Shown here: piece by piece, positions 15,921 to 24,711 of the stretch
How positions within the stretch are numbered: the first letter of the stretch is position 1
How the letters are laid out: every line of letters begins with the position of its first letter
NCBI RefSeq assembly: GCF_018129985.1
Contig: NZ_JAFCKT010000005.1
Span: forward strand, 405,675 to 469,674
Source: Bradyrhizobium sp. SZCCT0148
Lineage (GTDB): Bacteria > Pseudomonadota > Alphaproteobacteria > Rhizobiales > Xanthobacteraceae
Length of the DNA stretch: 64,000 bases
Direction of reading: 5' to 3'
Program-made: the position numbers and the translations under genes
The notes under the pieces: model-generated
What the model was told of the DNA's origin: nothing
What the model saw: only the letters and a program-made list of their open reading frames with translations
Database searches by the model: none

Positions 15921-16067
15921 TGTCGCGGAATTCCATGCAGAAACGGGTTTCCCAGGGGGGCGAAAATGCTCTAGACAGCCCCCGAAATCCGCAATTTTCA
16001 CCGTCCAAGACTTGAGCAGTCGGACCTGACCAACGGCCGATTCTGGCCCCTAACGAGGAAACGCCCC

Positions 16068-17087
16068 ATGCGTGTTTATTACGATCGCGACGCCGACCTG
16101 AACCTGATCAAGGGCAAGAAGGTCGCCATCGTCGGCTACGGCAGCCAGGGCCACGCCCATGCGCTCAACCTGAAGGATTCCGGCGTCAAGGACGTCGCCA
16201 TCGCGCTGCGCAAGGATTCGGGCTCGGTCAAGAAGGCGGAAGCCGCCGGCTTCAAGGTGATGGACGTCGCCGAAGCCGCCAAATGGGCCGACCTCGTCAT
16301 GATGCTGACCCCGGACGAACTCCAGGGCGATATCTATCGCGAGCACCTGCACGACAACATGAAGAAGGGCGCCGCCCTCGTGTTCGCGCACGGCCTCAAC
16401 GTCCACTTCAATCTGCTCGACCCGCGCGCCGATCTCGACGTGCTCATGATCGCGCCGAAGGGCCCGGGCCACACCGTGCGCTCGGAATATCAGCGCGGCG
16501 GCGGCGTGCCCTGCCTGATCGCGATCGCCAAGGACGTCTCCGGCAACGCCCATGACCTCGGCCTGTCCTACGCTTCGGCTGTCGGCGGCGGCCGCGCCGG
16601 CATCATCGAAACCACCTTCAAGGAAGAATGCGAGACCGACCTGTTCGGCGAGCAGGTGGTGCTCTGCGGCGGTCTGGTCGAACTGATCAAGGGCGGCTAC
16701 GAGACCCTGGTCGAAGCCGGCTACGCGCCGGAGATGGCCTATTTCGAGTGCCTGCACGAAGTGAAGCTGATCGTCGACCTGATCTATGAAGGCGGTATCG
16801 CCAACATGAACTACTCGATCTCCAACACGGCGGAGTACGGCGAGTACGTCACCGGTCCGCGCATCGTCACCGCCGAGACCAAGGCCGAGATGAAGCGCGT
16901 TCTCGCCGACATCCAGGGCGGCAAGTTCGCTCGCGACTGGATGCTCGAGAACAAGGTCAACCAGACCTCGTTCAAGGCGACCCGCGCCAAGCTCGCACAG
17001 CACCCGATCGAGGAAGTCGGCGCGAAGCTGCGCGACATGATGCCCTGGATCAAGAAGGGCGCGCTGGTCGACAAGTCGAAGAACTAA
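16068..17087 (+). CDS. ilvC: Ketol-acid reductoisomerase IlvC (class I)
   Basis: 339 residues, the short class I form. It converts acetolactate and acetohydroxybutyrate by Mg-dependent isomerisation and NADPH reduction. The Rossmann motif is VAIVGYGSQGHAHALNLKDSG (shown in part; residues about 18-38), then APKGPGHTVR, the metal-binding glutamates in ETTFKEECETDLFGEQ and EAGYAPEMAYFECLHE. It uses the acetolactate made by IlvIH upstream. A GAGGAAACGCCCC ribosome-binding region precedes the ATG. The 147-bp upstream gap suggests its own promoter, though none is obvious by eye. Confidence 0.98.
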   Translation: MRVYYDRDADLNLIKGKKVAIVGYGSQGHAHALNLKDSGVKDVAIALRKDSGSVKKAEAAGFKVMDVAEAAKWADLVMMLTPDELQGDIYREHLHDNMKKGAALVFAHGLNVHFNLLDPRADLDVLMIAPKGPGHTVRSEYQRGGGVPCLIAIAKDVSGNAHDLGLSYASAVGGGRAGIIETTFKEECETDLFGEQVVLCGGLVELIKGGYETLVEAGYAPEMAYFECLHEVKLIVDLIYEGGIANMNYSISNTAEYGEYVTGPRIVTAETKAEMKRVLADIQGGKFARDWMLENKVNQTSFKATRAKLAQHPIEEVGAKLRDMMPWIKKGALVDKSKN

Positions 17088-17095
17088 GTCGGTTT

Positions 17096-17143
17096 GCCCC
17101 GGACGCAGCGCAACACGTTGGTGATGCGCTGCTGATCCGGGGC
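17096..17143. repeat. Palindromic repeat unit 1 after ilvC
   Basis: GCCCCGGA (17096-17103) pairs with TCCGGGGC (17136-17143), and GCAGCGCA inside it pairs with TGCGCTGC, making a long imperfect stem. It begins 8 bp after the ilvC stop. It can serve as a terminator and looks like a member of a Bradyrhizobium intergenic palindrome family. Confidence 0.7.
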
Positions 17144-17154
17144 CCGATGCGGCT

Positions 17155-17205
17155 CCTGTGTCCCGGCTCTGCGCTCCACTCCGTGGCGCTTGTCCGGGAC
17201 ACGGG
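17155..17205. repeat. Palindromic repeat unit 2 after ilvC
   Basis: CCTGTGTCCCGG (17155-17166) pairs with CCGGGACACGGG (17194-17205), 11 of 12 positions. It follows unit 1 after 11 bp, forming a tandem of unlike palindromes as in BIME-type elements, and ends 45 bp before the SDR gene. Confidence 0.7.
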
Positions 17206-17250
17206 CAAAATTCCGAGGCATGATCGCGGGAACTCCAGGGGAGGAAGACC

Positions 17251-18099
17251 ATGCGATCTGTCGTCGTCACCGGTGCGTCCACGGGCATCGGCTGGGCTAC
17301 TGCAAAACTCCTGATCGGGCGCGGTTACCGCGTGTTCGGCAGCGTTCGCAAGCAGGCCGATGCCGATCGGCTCAAGGCCGAGTTCGGCGCCGATTTCACG
17401 CCATTGCTGTTCGACGTTACCGACGAGGCCGCGGTTCTCGCGGCTGCACGGGACGTGCGTGAGGCGCTGAATGGCGAGACGCTCGCCGGCCTCGTCAACA
17501 ATGCGGGCGTCGCGGTCGCGGGTCCCGTGCTCGAATTGTCCGCGGATGATTTCCGTCGCCAGATGGACATCAACGTCATCGGCCCTGTCATCGCGACGCA
17601 GGCGTTCGGGCCGCTGCTCGGGGCCGACCCGTCGCTGAAGGGGCCGAAGGGGCGGATCGTGATGATCAGCTCGGTCGCTGGCAAGAACGGCAATCCGCTG
17701 TCGGCGCCCTACTGCACCTCCAAGCACGCCATCGAAGGCCTATCCGAAAGCCTGCGCCGCGAACTGATGCTGTTCGGCATCGACGTCATCATCATCGCCC
17801 CCGGCGCGGTGAAGACGCCGATCTGGAGCAAGGCTGAACGGATCGATCTCTCCGTTTACCAGAACTCGCCCTATCTGCCGGCGCTGAACAAGGTCATGGC
17901 GTTCATGATGGACCTCGGCGCAAAGGGCCTGCCGGCCGAGCGGATCGCCGAGATCGTGTTCGAGGCGCTGACCACGGCGAGCCCCAAGGTGCGCTACCAG
18001 ATTACGCCGGATCCGCTGCGCCATATGATCGCGGCCGTGCTGCCGAAACGGACCCTCGACCGCATCATCGCCAAGCGGCTCGGTTTCCTGCCGCAATAG
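17251..18099 (+). CDS. Short-chain dehydrogenase/reductase
   Basis: 282 residues of classical SDR type. The cofactor motif is VTGASTGIGWATA (residues 5-17), then the NNAG motif (about residue 88), the catalytic serine in VMISSVAGK and the YxxxK pair in APYCTSKHAIEGLSESLR. The basic residue in GSVRKQADADR after the second strand suggests NADP(H). The substrate is not predictable; the C-terminal region (about residues 195-270) resembles oxidoreductases acting on retinoid- or steroid-like substrates. A strong GGGGAGGAAGACC ribosome-binding site precedes the ATG. It is convergent with the next gene, with 10 bp between stops. Confidence 0.9.
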   Translation: MRSVVVTGASTGIGWATAKLLIGRGYRVFGSVRKQADADRLKAEFGADFTPLLFDVTDEAAVLAAARDVREALNGETLAGLVNNAGVAVAGPVLELSADDFRRQMDINVIGPVIATQAFGPLLGADPSLKGPKGRIVMISSVAGKNGNPLSAPYCTSKHAIEGLSESLRRELMLFGIDVIIIAPGAVKTPIWSKAERIDLSVYQNSPYLPALNKVMAFMMDLGAKGLPAERIAEIVFEALTTASPKVRYQITPDPLRHMIAAVLPKRTLDRIIAKRLGFLPQ

Positions 18100-18109
18100 G
18101 CCGGGCACG

Positions 18110-18730
18110 TCAGCTTGCCGTGACGGTCTGCCCGCGCGGGTGGCGAGCCATCGCGATCATGCGCAGCGCCATCACGATCAACAGCGGAAAAAGGAACGCT
18201 GCATGGAGCGGCATCGCCGGCACACGCTTGCCGAACGCGACCATGAATTGGAGCCAGAGGTAATAGCCGCCGGCGAGATGCAGCGTCCGCCAGGCGCGCG
18301 GCCCGATCAGCGCGGCGGTGCGGTCGAACGAGGTCGCGCTCATGGCGATGATGACGGCATAGCCGATCCCGCCGAAGACGTAGGAGGCGGGCGAGGTGGC
18401 CTCCGCGAAGCCGGCGGGATCCATTTTGGCGAAGGCGATGATCGCGAGCGCATGAATGGCGTGGGAGGCGGCAAAGCTCAGGCCGAGATGACGGCGGTTG
18501 CGGCGCTGCCAGCGCGTCCAGCCATTGGGCCACAGCCACCCCAGCGCCGCGGCGCTGAAGGCGAGGCAGAACAGCAGCAGCGAGCTGCGTGCCGTGAAGC
18601 GGATCACCATCCGCACGCCCTCGACCTCGAACTGTCGCATCGAGGCGATCCACAGGCTGAGGACGACCAGGCTGAGGGTAAGGGCGGCCAGCAGCCGCCA
18701 GCCTTCGAGCCAGCCTTGACGTTGCGACAT
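18110..18730 (-). CDS. Ferric-reductase-like transmembrane haem protein
   Basis: 206 residues with about six hydrophobic helices. Paired histidines in helices (SHAIHALAIIAF near residue 90, RTLHLAGGYYLW near residue 148) match the bis-His haem sites of the ferric-reductase-like domain (YedZ/MsrQ and NOX families). No FAD or NADH domain is attached, so it would need a partner for electron transfer. The ATG is preceded by GGGAGATCACC. It is divergent from a TetR gene across a 107-bp gap holding two palindromic operators, so its transcription is very likely controlled by that regulator. Confidence 0.8.
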   Translation of the reverse strand: MSQRQGWLEGWRLLAALTLSLVVLSLWIASMRQFEVEGVRMVIRFTARSSLLLFCLAFSAAALGWLWPNGWTRWQRRNRRHLGLSFAASHAIHALAIIAFAKMDPAGFAEATSPASYVFGGIGYAVIIAMSATSFDRTAALIGPRAWRTLHLAGGYYLWLQFMVAFGKRVPAMPLHAAFLFPLLIVMALRMIAMARHPRGQTVTAS

Positions 18731-18748
18731 GGTGATCTCCCTGAGTTA

Positions 18749-18765
18749 TGTAATCACTGATTACA
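18749..18765. promoter_or_regulatory. TetR-type operator 1
   Basis: TGTAATCACTGATTACA is a perfect 8-1-8 palindrome, extendable to 9 bp each side. It lies 18 bp upstream of the ferric-reductase-like start codon on the minus strand. A related site lies 42 bp away, centre to centre. Confidence 0.82.
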
Positions 18766-18790
18766 TTTATCGACCAGCCGTGATCAACAG

Positions 18791-18807
18791 TGTAATCGCT
18801 GCTTACA
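18791..18807. promoter_or_regulatory. TetR-type operator 2
   Basis: TGTAATCGCTGCTTACA shares the outer half-sites TGTAA/TTACA with operator 1. It ends 30 bp before the tetR GTG start, consistent with autoregulation. The 42-bp centre spacing is four helical turns, putting both sites on the same DNA face. Confidence 0.8.
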
Positions 18808-18837
18808 TTCACGTTCGGGTGATGCTAGGAAGCTCGC

Positions 18838-19491
18838 GTGTCCGTCCGCCAGACCTCCAAGCCGCGTGCTCGCCGCCCGGCAGCCGAACCCCGGCCGTAT
18901 CACCACGGCGACCTTCGCCGCGTCCTGATCGATGCTGCGCTGCAACTCGCCGCAGAGGGTGTGGAAGTTTCCGTCCGTGAGGCCGCGCGGCGGGCCGCCG
19001 TGTCCCCAGGCGCGCCGTTCCGGCACTTTCCGAACCGCGATGCCCTGATGGCGGCGGCGGCCGAGGAGGCGCAGCGGCGTTTCCGCGCCGAGATCGAGGC
19101 GGCGCTGGGCGAGGTTCCCGCCGCCGGCCCGCTCGCCCGCTTCCGTGCCTTCGGCCTCGCTTACCTGCGCTGGGCGTTGCGCAATCCCGCGCATTTCGAA
19201 ATCATCTCCACCGGACGCTATTTCGTCCATGGCAGCTCCGCTGAACTGACGCGCGACAATGCTGAACTGATCGCCCTGACCGAGGGAATCCTCGCCGAAG
19301 CGGCGGAGCAGGGTCTGCTGCGCCCGGTCGATCTCAAGCAAGTCCAGATCGCCGGCCGTGCGCTGGTCTACGGCTTTGTCCGGATGAATCTCGACGGCCA
19401 TTTCCCACGCTGGGGCGTCGAGGCAGGCGAGATCGAGCGGACGGCGGAAGGGGTGCTCGACCTGTTCATCGCGGGGATCGCGAAAGCCTGA
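18838..19491 (+). CDS. TetR/AcrR-family transcriptional regulator
   Basis: 217 residues. A basic N-terminal tail is followed by the TetR helix-turn-helix (HHGDLRRVLIDAALQLAAEG... VSVREAARRAAVSPGAPFRHF, about residues 22-66) and a C-terminal ligand domain of the WHG/TetR_C_33 type (FRAFGLAYLRWALRNPAHFEII). The GTG start at 18838 has AGGAAG upstream and gives a normal length. It would repress itself and the divergent ferric-reductase-like gene through the two palindromes in the gap. The inducer is unknown. Confidence 0.9.
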   Translation: MSVRQTSKPRARRPAAEPRPYHHGDLRRVLIDAALQLAAEGVEVSVREAARRAAVSPGAPFRHFPNRDALMAAAAEEAQRRFRAEIEAALGEVPAAGPLARFRAFGLAYLRWALRNPAHFEIISTGRYFVHGSSAELTRDNAELIALTEGILAEAAEQGLLRPVDLKQVQIAGRALVYGFVRMNLDGHFPRWGVEAGEIERTAEGVLDLFIAGIAKA

Positions 19492-19707
19492 TTTTGCACG
19501 CGGCTCCGTGCGGCGCTTCGCCGCCTCCTCACATTAAGCGAAGGTCGGATCACGGCCTGCATTGCCTGTCCTTGACCGTTCCGTTACAGTTTTATGACAC
19601 GGTGCAGGCCTTCCGGCTGCGCCGGACGCCCTAGCCGCCCTTGTTCTCCCTTGGGCCGGCCAGACGGCTAGGTATCATTGCGCCGGACCAGCTGTTGCGT
19701 GTCGTCG

Positions 19708-21420
19708 ATGGCGTCCGCGCCCAATCCAGGTCCTTCTGCCGCCACCGCCGTGCTGGCGAGCGTCGCCGCGCTCGGCATCTGGCGGCTGCTCGCGGTTGCC
19801 GCGCCGCATCTGGCCGCGCTCGCGCTGATGTACGAGACCGAGACCGATTTCGGCTCGCGCCTCTCCTTCGCGCTGGCCTGGGGCATCCTCAATTTTTTCT
19901 GGATCACGCTGCTGCGCCGGCCGGCGCTGTCGGGCGCGCTGTCGCTGACCATGGTCGTGGTGCTGGTGCTGCTGTCGCGGCTCAAGCACGACGTCGTCCA
20001 GATGACGGTCAACTTCATCGACCTGATGATGATCGACCGCGACACCGTCGCGTTCCTGTTCACGATCTTCCCGAACTTGCGCTGGTCGGTGATCCTGGCG
20101 GGCCTCGTCACGCTGCCGCTGATGTATGCGCTGTGGTGGCTCGATCCGTTCCGCATCCGTCGCCTGCCGGCGCTCGCCTGCAAGCTGGCCTGCCTCGCCG
20201 CGCTGGTCGGCTATTCGCTCTATCATCCGGACGAGGCCTGGCGCGGCTATTACGACGATGGCTATCTGTCGAAGTTCTTCCGCTCCGGCGTCAGCTCGGT
20301 CTCGGACTTCGTGCAATACGGCTTCATGGAATCGGCGGCCGCGACCAACGAACGGCTCAACGTGCCGCTGGTCGATTCCTGCCATCCTGCCGGACGCCGG
20401 CCGAACATCATCATGATCCATGATGAATCGAGCTTCGACATCCGCGCTGCCCAAGGCATCAAGGTGCCGCAGGGCTATGGCAGCCACTTCAAGTCCTGGG
20501 ACGGCAGGCAGCGCACCTTCCTGGCCGAGAGCAATGGCGGGCCGAGCTGGTTCACCGAATACAACGTGCTCGCGGGCCTCTCCTCGCGCTCGTTCGGCCG
20601 CTTCGCCTATTTCGTGACGCGCATCGCCTCGAACCGCGTCGAGCGCGGGCTGCCGCTGGCGCTGCGCCGCTGCGGCTACGACACGATGTCGCTGTATCCT
20701 GCCAATGGCGGCTTCATGGCCGCGCGCAGCTTCCAGATGACGACGGGCATCGAACGTTTCCTCGACTCCAAGGATCTCCACGCCAAGGACGTCGAGCCCG
20801 ACAGCTTCTTCTATGACAAGGCGCTCCAGTTGATGGGTCAGCAGCCGCCCAACAAGCCGCTGTTCACTTTCATCTATCTCGGCGCCAATCATTTCCCCTG
20901 GGAGACGCGCTTCCGCCCCGACCTGCTGCAGAACTGGCGCGCGCCGGGCAACGTGGCGTCGATCGACGAATATCTGCGTCGTCAGGCGATGAGCGCCGAG
21001 CAGTACAAGGCGTTCGTCGCCAGTCTGAAAAAGAACTTCCCGGGCGAGCCCTTCCTGATCGTGCGCTATGGCGATCATCAGCCTGAGTTTGCGCCTGCGA
21101 TCCTCGAGCCCGGCCTCGACGAGGGCGCCATCGGCAAGAAGCTCGACGCCTACGATCCGCGGCTCTACGCGACCTATTATGCGATCGACGCCGTCAATTT
21201 CGAGCCGGTCAGGAGCGAGGCCGTGATGGACACGGTCGACGGCCCTTATCTGCCGCTGGTGATCCAGGAAGCCGCCGGCATCCCGCTCGACCCGTCCTTC
21301 GCCGAGCAGAAGGAGATCATGCTCCGCTGCAAGGGCATGTTCTACAGCTGCAAGGACGGCGCCGAAGCGCGGCGGCTGAACAGGCTGCTGATCGAGGCAG
21401 GAATGATCCGGGGGCTGTAG
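19708..21420 (+). CDS. Membrane-anchored sulfatase-superfamily hydrolase/transferase
   Basis: About 570 residues. Four to five transmembrane helices fill the first 170 residues, then a periplasmic alkaline-phosphatase-superfamily domain like that of LtaS, OpgB and phosphoethanolamine transferases: RPNIIMIHDESSFDIR carries the metal ligand and nucleophile region, GGPSWFTEYNVLAGLSSRSF lies near the active site, and VRYGDHQPEF is the C-terminal metal site. Such enzymes transfer or remove phosphoglycerol or phosphoethanolamine groups on lipids or glucans. The ATG at 19708 is the most likely start, although the ribosome-binding site is weak; a GTG lies nine bases earlier. Its stop is 1 bp from the stop of the convergent transporter gene. 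Confidence 0.85.
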   Translation: MASAPNPGPSAATAVLASVAALGIWRLLAVAAPHLAALALMYETETDFGSRLSFALAWGILNFFWITLLRRPALSGALSLTMVVVLVLLSRLKHDVVQMTVNFIDLMMIDRDTVAFLFTIFPNLRWSVILAGLVTLPLMYALWWLDPFRIRRLPALACKLACLAALVGYSLYHPDEAWRGYYDDGYLSKFFRSGVSSVSDFVQYGFMESAAATNERLNVPLVDSCHPAGRRPNIIMIHDESSFDIRAAQGIKVPQGYGSHFKSWDGRQRTFLAESNGGPSWFTEYNVLAGLSSRSFGRFAYFVTRIASNRVERGLPLALRRCGYDTMSLYPANGGFMAARSFQMTTGIERFLDSKDLHAKDVEPDSFFYDKALQLMGQQPPNKPLFTFIYLGANHFPWETRFRPDLLQNWRAPGNVASIDEYLRRQAMSAEQYKAFVASLKKNFPGEPFLIVRYGDHQPEFAPAILEPGLDEGAIGKKLDAYDPRLYATYYAIDAVNFEPVRSEAVMDTVDGPYLPLVIQEAAGIPLDPSFAEQKEIMLRCKGMFYSCKDGAEARRLNRLLIEAGMIRGL

Positions 21421-21421
21421 C

Positions 21422-22981
21422 CTACGGCTTGCCCACCTTCTCCCATAGCCACTTCGCCACCGCATCCGGCGACGAATTTGCGTCGTTGCCGCTGGCGCGC
21501 AAATTCGCTTCGCGCATGGTAGTGATGTCGATCTTGCCGAGCAGGGGCTTGAGTGCGGCCTGCAGTCGCTCGTCGCCGGAACGTTTCGGCGCCAGCAGCA
21601 GGATGGCATCGTAGGGCGGAATCGCGTGCCTGGGATCGTCCAGCGCGATCAGATCGTACTTCGCGATCAACCCGTCGCTGGTGTAGCCGGCGATGACGTC
21701 GACCTCGCCGCTGGCGACCGCCGCATACATGAAGTCCGGCTGCATCTGGCGTTGCGTCCTGAACGAAAGGCCGTAGGCCTTTTGCAGCGCGGCCCATTCC
21801 GGCCGCGAGAAGAACTCGTAATCGCCGGCAATCGACAGCGTCGGTGCGTGCGTGGCGAGATCGGCGATGGTGCGGATATGAAGGGCTTCGGCGCGTTTCT
21901 TCGGGATCACCAGCGTATAGGCATTCTCGAAACCGAGCTCGCCGAGCAGGGTGATGTTGTCCTTGGCGAGCGCCGTCTTCAACTCCGCAAGAAGCTCGGC
22001 GCGTGGCTTGATATCGGTGCGGTGCAGCTGGTTGGCCCAGAGCGTGCCGGAATAATCGATGTAGAGATCGACGTCGCCGGCCTTCAGCGCCCCGAAGATC
22101 ACGCTGGAGCCGAGGCCCGATCGTGCGGTGGCGGGCAGACCGGCGGCCTGGAGGCGGTCCCTGAGCAGGGCCGAAAGCACATATTGCTCGGCGAAGGTCT
22201 TGGCGCCGACGACATAGCCCTGCGACGAGCGCCCCATCGTCGGCACCAGCGTGGCGGCGACCAGTGCCGCGATGCCGGCCGTGCCGAGGCCGGTGCGCCA
22301 ACGGCTGCGCTGGCGCAGGCCGCTCTCGATCAGGCCGAGCAACTGGTCGACGGCAAGCGCGAGCAGGGCCGAGGCAAAGCAGCCGAACAGCACGAACACC
22401 CAGTTCTGGGTTTGAAGCCCGGCAAAGATGTAATTGCCGAGGCTGGTCTGCCCTATCGGCGTCGATAGCGTCGCGGTGCCGATCACCCACACCGCGGCGG
22501 TGCGGATGCCTGCCATCATCACCGGCAGCGCCAGCGGCAGTTCGACGGTGACCAGCGATTGCCGCGCCGTCATGCCGACGCCTTTGGCGGCCTCGATCAG
22601 CGCGGGATCGATGCCGTTGAGCCCGGTGATGCCGTTGCGCAGCACCGGGAGCATCGAGTAGAGCGCCAGCGCCAGCACCGCCGGCAGGAAGCCGAACGCC
22701 GAGAAGGATACGCCGAACCAGGCCAGCGTCACCGAGGCGACGAGCAGCAGCAGCGGATAGAACAGCGCAAGCAGCGCCAGGCCCGGCACCGTCTGCACGA
22801 TGCTGGCGAGTGCGAGCAGGATGGCGCGGGGCGCCGGGCGGTCGCGCGTCAGGATTGCCAGCGGCAGGCTGACGGCGAGACCGAGCGCGAGCGCGGCGAG
22901 GCTTACCCGGACATGATTGCCGAGATAGTCGGGCAGGTGCGCCAATGCTTCGCCCCAGCGCGGGTCGGCGAACAAGCTCAT
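21422..22981 (-). CDS. Fused ABC permease / substrate-binding protein, glycine-betaine/choline (QAT) type
   Basis: 519 residues in two parts. Residues about 15-215 form a BPD_transp_1 permease (VRVSLAALALGLAVSLPLAIL; the EAA-loop segment LIEAAKGVGMTARQSLVTVELPLA). Residues about 255-519 form an OpuAC-type binding domain (VVGAKTFAEQYVLSALL, GSSVIFGALKAGDVDLYIDYSGTLW, IAGYTSDGLIAKYDL). The same order is found in fused osmoprotectant transporters and in the ergothioneine transporter EgtU. The ATPase gene overlaps by four bases upstream, so the pair forms a complete importer. Betaine, choline, carnitine or ergothioneine are candidates; motif reading cannot choose among them. Confidence 0.9.
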   Translation of the reverse strand: MSLFADPRWGEALAHLPDYLGNHVRVSLAALALGLAVSLPLAILTRDRPAPRAILLALASIVQTVPGLALLALFYPLLLLVASVTLAWFGVSFSAFGFLPAVLALALYSMLPVLRNGITGLNGIDPALIEAAKGVGMTARQSLVTVELPLALPVMMAGIRTAAVWVIGTATLSTPIGQTSLGNYIFAGLQTQNWVFVLFGCFASALLALAVDQLLGLIESGLRQRSRWRTGLGTAGIAALVAATLVPTMGRSSQGYVVGAKTFAEQYVLSALLRDRLQAAGLPATARSGLGSSVIFGALKAGDVDLYIDYSGTLWANQLHRTDIKPRAELLAELKTALAKDNITLLGELGFENAYTLVIPKKRAEALHIRTIADLATHAPTLSIAGDYEFFSRPEWAALQKAYGLSFRTQRQMQPDFMYAAVASGEVDVIAGYTSDGLIAKYDLIALDDPRHAIPPYDAILLLAPKRSGDERLQAALKPLLGKIDITTMREANLRASGNDANSSPDAVAKWLWEKVGKP

Positions 22982-23745
22982 GCCGCACCGCTTTGCGGCA
23001 GCAGCGTGTTCAGCCGCGCGACCTGCCGCCGCGGCGTGCGCAGCAGCTCCAGCACGTAGGCGTCGCTGCTCCTCGACAGCTCGGCGGGTGTGCCCTGCGC
23101 GAGCAGCTTCCCGCTGCGCATCACCGCGATGCGGTCGGCGAGCAGGATCGCCTCCGTCATGTCATGGGTGATCATCACGGTGGTCAGGCCGAGCTTGCGA
23201 TGCAGCGAGCGATAATCGTCGCCGAGCGCATCGCGGGTGAGGGGATCGAGCGCGCCGAACGGCTCGTCCATCAGCACGATGCGCGGCTTTGCCGCAAGCG
23301 CCCGCGCCACGCCGACGCGCTGGCGCTGGCCGCCGGAGAGCGCCTCCGGCAGACGGTCGCGATGGGCATCACGGTCGAGCTGCACGAGCTCCAGCAACTC
23401 GTCGACCCGCGCTGCGATATCCGCGGCCGGCCGGCCGAGCAGCTTTGGCGTGATCCCGATATTGTCGGCCACGCTCAGATGCGGAAACAGTCCGCCGCTC
23501 TGGAACACGTAGCCGATCCGCCGCCGCAGTGCGACCGGATCGACGTTCTGCACGTCTTCGCCCTCAACGGTGATGGTGCCGCTGTCGGCCTCGATCAGCC
23601 GGTTGGCGAGCCGCAGCAGCGTGGTCTTGCCGGAGCCCGAGCCGCCGACGATCGCCAGAAATTCGCCCTCGGCGATGTCGAGCGAGACGTCGTCCACGGC
23701 CTTGAGCGCGCCGAAGCTCTTGGTGATTTGGGCATAGCCGATCAT
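22978..23745 (-). CDS. ABC transporter ATP-binding protein, QAT type
   Basis: 255 residues. All nucleotide-binding motifs are intact: Walker A GGSGSGKTT, Q-loop in FQSGGLFPHLSV, signature LSGGQRQRVGVARAL, Walker B IVLMDEPFGALDPLTR and the H-loop in VMITHDMTEAI. The protein lacks the C-terminal CBS domains of OpuAA/ProV, like the shorter ATPases of OpuC- and EgtV-type systems. The start at 23745 has AGG five bases upstream; an in-frame ATG 15 bases earlier (23760) is possible. Its stop overlaps the start of the fused permease/binding gene (ATGA). Confidence 0.92.
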   Translation of the reverse strand: MIGYAQITKSFGALKAVDDVSLDIAEGEFLAIVGGSGSGKTTLLRLANRLIEADSGTITVEGEDVQNVDPVALRRRIGYVFQSGGLFPHLSVADNIGITPKLLGRPAADIAARVDELLELVQLDRDAHRDRLPEALSGGQRQRVGVARALAAKPRIVLMDEPFGALDPLTRDALGDDYRSLHRKLGLTTVMITHDMTEAILLADRIAVMRSGKLLAQGTPAELSRSSDAYVLELLRTPRRQVARLNTLLPQSGAA

Positions 23746-23892
23746 CGGCCTGGATGGCATCGCGCGGGCTCACTTCGCTGACCCGCCCACGGAGGGAGGG
23801 ACTGAGAAGGCCCATGCGTAGCACGCTTGGCGGCTTGATTGAACTTGGTCGCGCGAGCGGCTAAGGCATCTGGCCAAGTTCGGAGGGAATAT

Positions 23893-24711
23893 ATGTCAAC
23901 GCCAACGGCAGTGGCGCTGGAAGATGCCAAGGTCGCATTCCGGCTCGGGGACGGGCGGGTCTATACGGCGGTGGAGAAGGCCCATCTCACGGTGGCGCAA
24001 GGCGAGTTCGTCGCCATTGTCGGCCCCACCGGCTGCGGGAAATCCACGCTGCTCAACGTCGCGGCCGGGCTGCTGAAGCCGGCTGCCGGCAACGTCAGGA
24101 TATTCGACCGGCCGCTCGCCGGGCTGAACCGGGATGCCGGCTACCTGTTCCAGGCCGATGCGCTGTTCCCGTGGAAGACGGCGCTCGACAATGTTGCGAT
24201 CGGGCTCGAGGTCCAGGGCACGCCGCGCGCCGAGGCGCTGTCGCGGGCGCAGCAATGGCTGACCTCCGTCGGCCTCGGCGCCTTCGCGGGTCGCTATCCG
24301 CACATGCTTTCCGGCGGCCAGCGCAAACGCGTGGCACTCGCGCAGGTGCTGATCCGCGATCCCAAGATCCTCTTGATGGACGAGCCGTTCGGGCCGCTGG
24401 ATGCGCAGACCCGCCAAGTGATGGGCAATCTGCTGCTCGACCTCTGGAGCGCCGACCGCAAGGCCGTGCTGTTCGTGACGCATGATCTCGAAGAGGCGAT
24501 CGCGCTCGCCGACCGCGTCGTGATCATGTCGGCCGGTCCGTCTTCGCGCATCATCGGCGACTGGCGGGTGAGCCTGCCGCGCCCGCGCGACATCTTCGAG
24601 GTGCGGCTGGACAAGGAGTTCCATGAGCTGCATCGCGAGATCTGGGGCGTGCTCAAGGACGAGGTGATGAAGGGCTACGCCCAATCCACCCACGCGGCGG
24701 AGGCGGTCTGA
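23893..24711 (+). CDS. NitT/TauT-type ABC transporter ATP-binding protein
   Basis: 272 residues, resembling SsuB, TauB and ThiZ ATPases. Motifs: Walker A GPTGCGKSTLLNVAAGLL, Q-loop FQADALFPWKTALDNV, signature LSGGQRKRVALAQVL, Walker B ILLMDEPFGPLDAQTR, and H-loop FVTHDLEEAIALADRV. The ATG at 23893 has GGAGGG upstream. The permease gene overlaps by one base (TGATG). No binding protein follows directly; a matching one is encoded at 29576. Family members import nitrate, sulfonates, taurine, thiamine precursors or aromatic compounds, so the substrate remains open. Confidence 0.92.
   Translation: MSTPTAVALEDAKVAFRLGDGRVYTAVEKAHLTVAQGEFVAIVGPTGCGKSTLLNVAAGLLKPAAGNVRIFDRPLAGLNRDAGYLFQADALFPWKTALDNVAIGLEVQGTPRAEALSRAQQWLTSVGLGAFAGRYPHMLSGGQRKRVALAQVLIRDPKILLMDEPFGPLDAQTRQVMGNLLLDLWSADRKAVLFVTHDLEEAIALADRVVIMSAGPSSRIIGDWRVSLPRPRDIFEVRLDKEFHELHREIWGVLKDEVMKGYAQSTHAAEAV

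Noticed and set aside
15920..16067. Possible ilvC promoter or attenuator
   Set aside because: The GGGGGG...GCCCCC pairing at 15954-15982 is short and no leader peptide or good -35/-10 pair was found, so it is not listed as a feature.
19675..21609. Long minus-strand frame opposite the sulfatase-superfamily gene
   Set aside because: Low-complexity Arg/Glu/Asp-rich product without motifs; the plus-strand frame has clear helices and metal motifs.
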